Assembly: GCA_014871385.1 (NCBI GenBank)
Contig: CM026423.1
Location: forward strand, 19,581,690-19,645,689
Reading direction: 5' to 3'
Origin: Ceratodon purpureus
Lineage: Eukaryota > Streptophyta > Bryopsida > Pseudoditrichales > Ditrichaceae
Length of the DNA: 64,000 nucleotides
The translations under genes and the position numbers were made by a program. The first letter of the stretch is position 1. The number at the start of each line of letters is the position of its first letter. The notes beneath the pieces are model-generated. The model had not been told where the DNA came from, made no database searches, and was given only the letters and a program-made list of their open reading frames with translations. This document shows, piece after piece, positions 61,552 through 64,000 of the stretch.

Positions 61552-64000
61552 TAGAAGATATGACTAACTACTACTTCAACAATCAATAAAATCTAACATC
61601 AATTTTTACAAATCACACATATGCAGTTCACTGTTGAACCATGATGTCATCTTCAAAAAAATACTTGAAATTCCTATATGAAAACTTCAAAGAATTTGTT
61701 TTAATTATTAAATGACAAGTATCAATATTAAAAGAGTTTGTAGACAGTCAACACACACACAACATTTAGGAAGGTTTTATAGGAATTCAAATGAATCATC
61801 AACTCAACAACGATAGAGTCATCATTAGTGTATTCAAAATATGTGCAAAAAACTAAGAAATATTATATCCCTCCATGTTGAATATATGATTATACAGTAA
61901 AATTAAAATAGCATGTGTATATCAAAAAACACACTTCCAACCATTTCAAATTTTCAATCAACTGCGTTTATTATTTTTCAAGAATACATTGACCAAATGA
62001 AGCAAGCACTACTTAGGCCCTCTCTTTTAGACTATCATCCAATTTTTTTCAAACCTCAGTATATATATATTCACTCTAGATTTTTATGTATTTTTATCAA
62101 TTCACGGAGTAGTGCGTGTAGAAATGGTGATCTGATTTTCCCAATCTATGCATACTCTCCATGCACAAATATGAACATCATACTTACATGGCCAGTTCTG
62201 AATGGATTACAAGTTGTTTCTTTTATAACACACGGAGTGACAAATGAGTGGTCACTCAGGCAGTAAAGGGTTAAGATGATGCTCAGTTGTACTCCAGAAG
62301 CACACATCGAGTCTTCCGCCTTTTGGACTTTGCAGAGTTGGATTGTGAATCAAACAAGCTGGCTTTGCCTCTTCCATAAGGTCATGTCTAATTTTCTTCA
62401 AGGTGAGCTTGCATCTCCTCTAGAGTGCTCTTTTTGATTGAGCTGTACTGTGAGTGAATATCTCAGCTGAAATATTGAGCGTTCGTGCACTCCCCTTCAT
62501 CACCTATTGGACTGCTTTTGATGGAACTGAACAATATCCAGATCATCATGCAGACTTGAGATGCTTGAATTTACTAATTTATGTCCAATTCATGCAAAAA
62601 TTGCGCAAACGCTTTGACACTGTTCATGCAGTCAAGGCTTGGTCCCAGGGCCCAGAAGTAGCAGTCAAGGACTCCTCCATGCCGGCCTATTTCCGGCTGT
62701 TTTAACAGGTAGTTTGGGCTCTCAACGCCGAGGTTACCTAGGGTTACTAATTTTATGAGGTCAAAAGGACTTGACTACTCCTAGATTCATAGAGAGCTCC
62801 GAGAGAGGTGGAGAGAGCACATAGGATTAGGGTTCCAAATGGTGCAGAGTGACCCGCTTTATATACTCGGACTCCCAGTTTAAGAGTTCAGCAAATAAGT
62901 AAGCAGTAAAGATGTGAGATAAATTGCAAGGGTTAAGAAACAAAAGAAGGATATGATAGAAGAAGAAATATATTTTTAGTCAAGAACGTATTTACAGTGA
63001 AATTTTGAAGTTGAAAGTAGTAGTTTCTTGTAGCTGAACATAGCTTGGCATGAATATGAGCAAGTGGTATCTTTCTAGCAAGACACATGCATCTATAGAA
63101 AAGAGTAATACCTCCTATAAACATCCTAAACTTCATCCATTGATGGCATGTGGAACTTTAAAAATTATCCTTTAAAGAACCAAAAATCACTCAAGTAGCA
63201 CCATGTTGCACTGGAGCAAATATCCCTATTTCCGTGTGTGAAAATGTCAAAAACCAAGCCTAGAAGGTTCTATGATGGTGCTATAAGGACCTATGCATGA
63301 GCTCAACCTCCATATTCAACAAAAAGAATTGGAGGGGAGACAAAGTTGTTAATCTAGCTTCTTAGGCAAACTCGCACCGACAGTAGAGCGCCAAAGTCAC
63401 TAAGGAAAGCAAGCGCGACTACAATTGCAATGCCGTGATCATGATTTGCTCCAAATGAACTCCAGTCCTCATTTGGCCAACTCTAATTGAAGATCCACCT
63501 TATACTCTGGATTGCAACGATGCACTCGTGGAGGTGGAGTCGGAGGAGGCATCTCATGTACACTCCTCTCTTCTAATTTGACAGTCCTTTATTTTGCGAA
63601 TCTCTTAGCTATTTTCTCTTTGTACATTTGTGGCAACACTTTATAAAAGTGTCTATCTTCATTTCTAGGTGTTGGAGCATCGATACTTTTTACAAACTAC
63701 TGCAGCTCCTTCTTTGCCTCCTGAATAGTTTTGGTAGTCTATTTTTGTGCAAAGGCTTCTTTTGCACAAGCATCACGAGCTCTTTGAATTTCTCCCCTTT
63801 CTTGAGTTGCTTCTCAATAGTCCAAGCTTCTTTCTTCCTCTTCCCTTCAAGCTTTTGATACTTAGCCTTTTTCAAAGTTTTCTCTTTCCGCTTTGCCTTC
63901 AGTTCCATAACTTGCAAGTATTCTTAGTGCATCCAATCAGTGGTTTTTCTTGACTCTTTCGGCGTCGTGGCTCCACTGGAATCTTTGGCATACCTTAAGG
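61552..64000. other. Distal intergenic DNA, no gene supported
   Basis: AT-rich to about 62250, then mixed. Around 62700-62890 the minus strand shows TATATAAA (62858-62865 on the plus strand) followed by a CT-rich stretch, a possible promoter reading leftward. No downstream gene is recognised. The Lys-rich minus-strand frame at 63690-63917 is helical in composition but has no domain. Confidence 0.3.

Noticed and set aside
62858-62865. Minus-strand TATA-box promoter
   Set aside because: The motif and CT-rich downstream DNA look plausible, but no gene or long frame follows it leftward.

Overview
This is a land-plant nuclear window, most likely from a bryophyte and probably a moss. Intergenic DNA is very AT-rich, while coding exons are GC-richer and split by short GT-AG introns. 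The three recognisable host genes are a long-loop PIN auxin exporter close to moss canonical PINs, CDC123, and a delta-tubulin. Delta-tubulin fits plants that keep swimming sperm. The species cannot be fixed from the sequence.

The left 29.6 kb is dominated by two near-intact copies of one giant DNA transposon lying in opposite orientation, 5.3 kb apart. The right copy (16119-29470, 13.35 kb) is complete. It has a 42-bp perfect terminal inverted repeat core made of TGAGCGG-type heptads, flanked by an 11-bp target duplication (GTGAGATTTGG). The left copy (1-10785) runs off the window edge. Each copy carries two divergent genes around a ~650-bp intergenic region. The first is a two-exon, 1,172-aa Mutator-type transposase with WRKY/GCM1-like zinc ligands, DDE residues, a C-x2-H motif and a SWIM finger. 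The second is a multi-exon gene (predicted ~1,322 aa) joining a ParB/sulfiredoxin-like domain to a permuted (motif IV before motif I) adenine-type DNA methyltransferase domain with an altered catalytic motif. One intron of this gene holds a tandem array studded with the perfect 14-bp palindrome CCTCGGATCCGAGG. The same palindrome forms the heart of a 36-38-bp perfect palindrome near the transposase-side tip. There are 18 palindromes in the window, and I saw none outside the element. My working idea is a self-contained module: a ParB-MTase-like protein plus palindromic sites (parS-like or methylation-like) carried by a MULE. This is inferred, not shown.

From 29.6 to 43.7 kb is AT-rich DNA packed with small elements. 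These are two TTAA-flanked piggyBac-like elements plus an interrupted copy that received the right MULE, a 5'-truncated LINE with a 17-bp duplication, and a hAT MITE with an 8-bp duplication sitting inside an old coiled-coil reading frame. There is also a PIF/Harbinger-like element and a foldback element.

The right part is genic. PIN has six exons (45304-48317) behind a long GC-rich leader. CDC123 (56139-57155) has a single exon. Delta-tubulin has five exons (58035-60436), one intron of GC-AG type. Between and after them lie a ~300-bp tandem duplication, a foldback repeat, a Stowaway-like MITE and anonymous AT-rich DNA.
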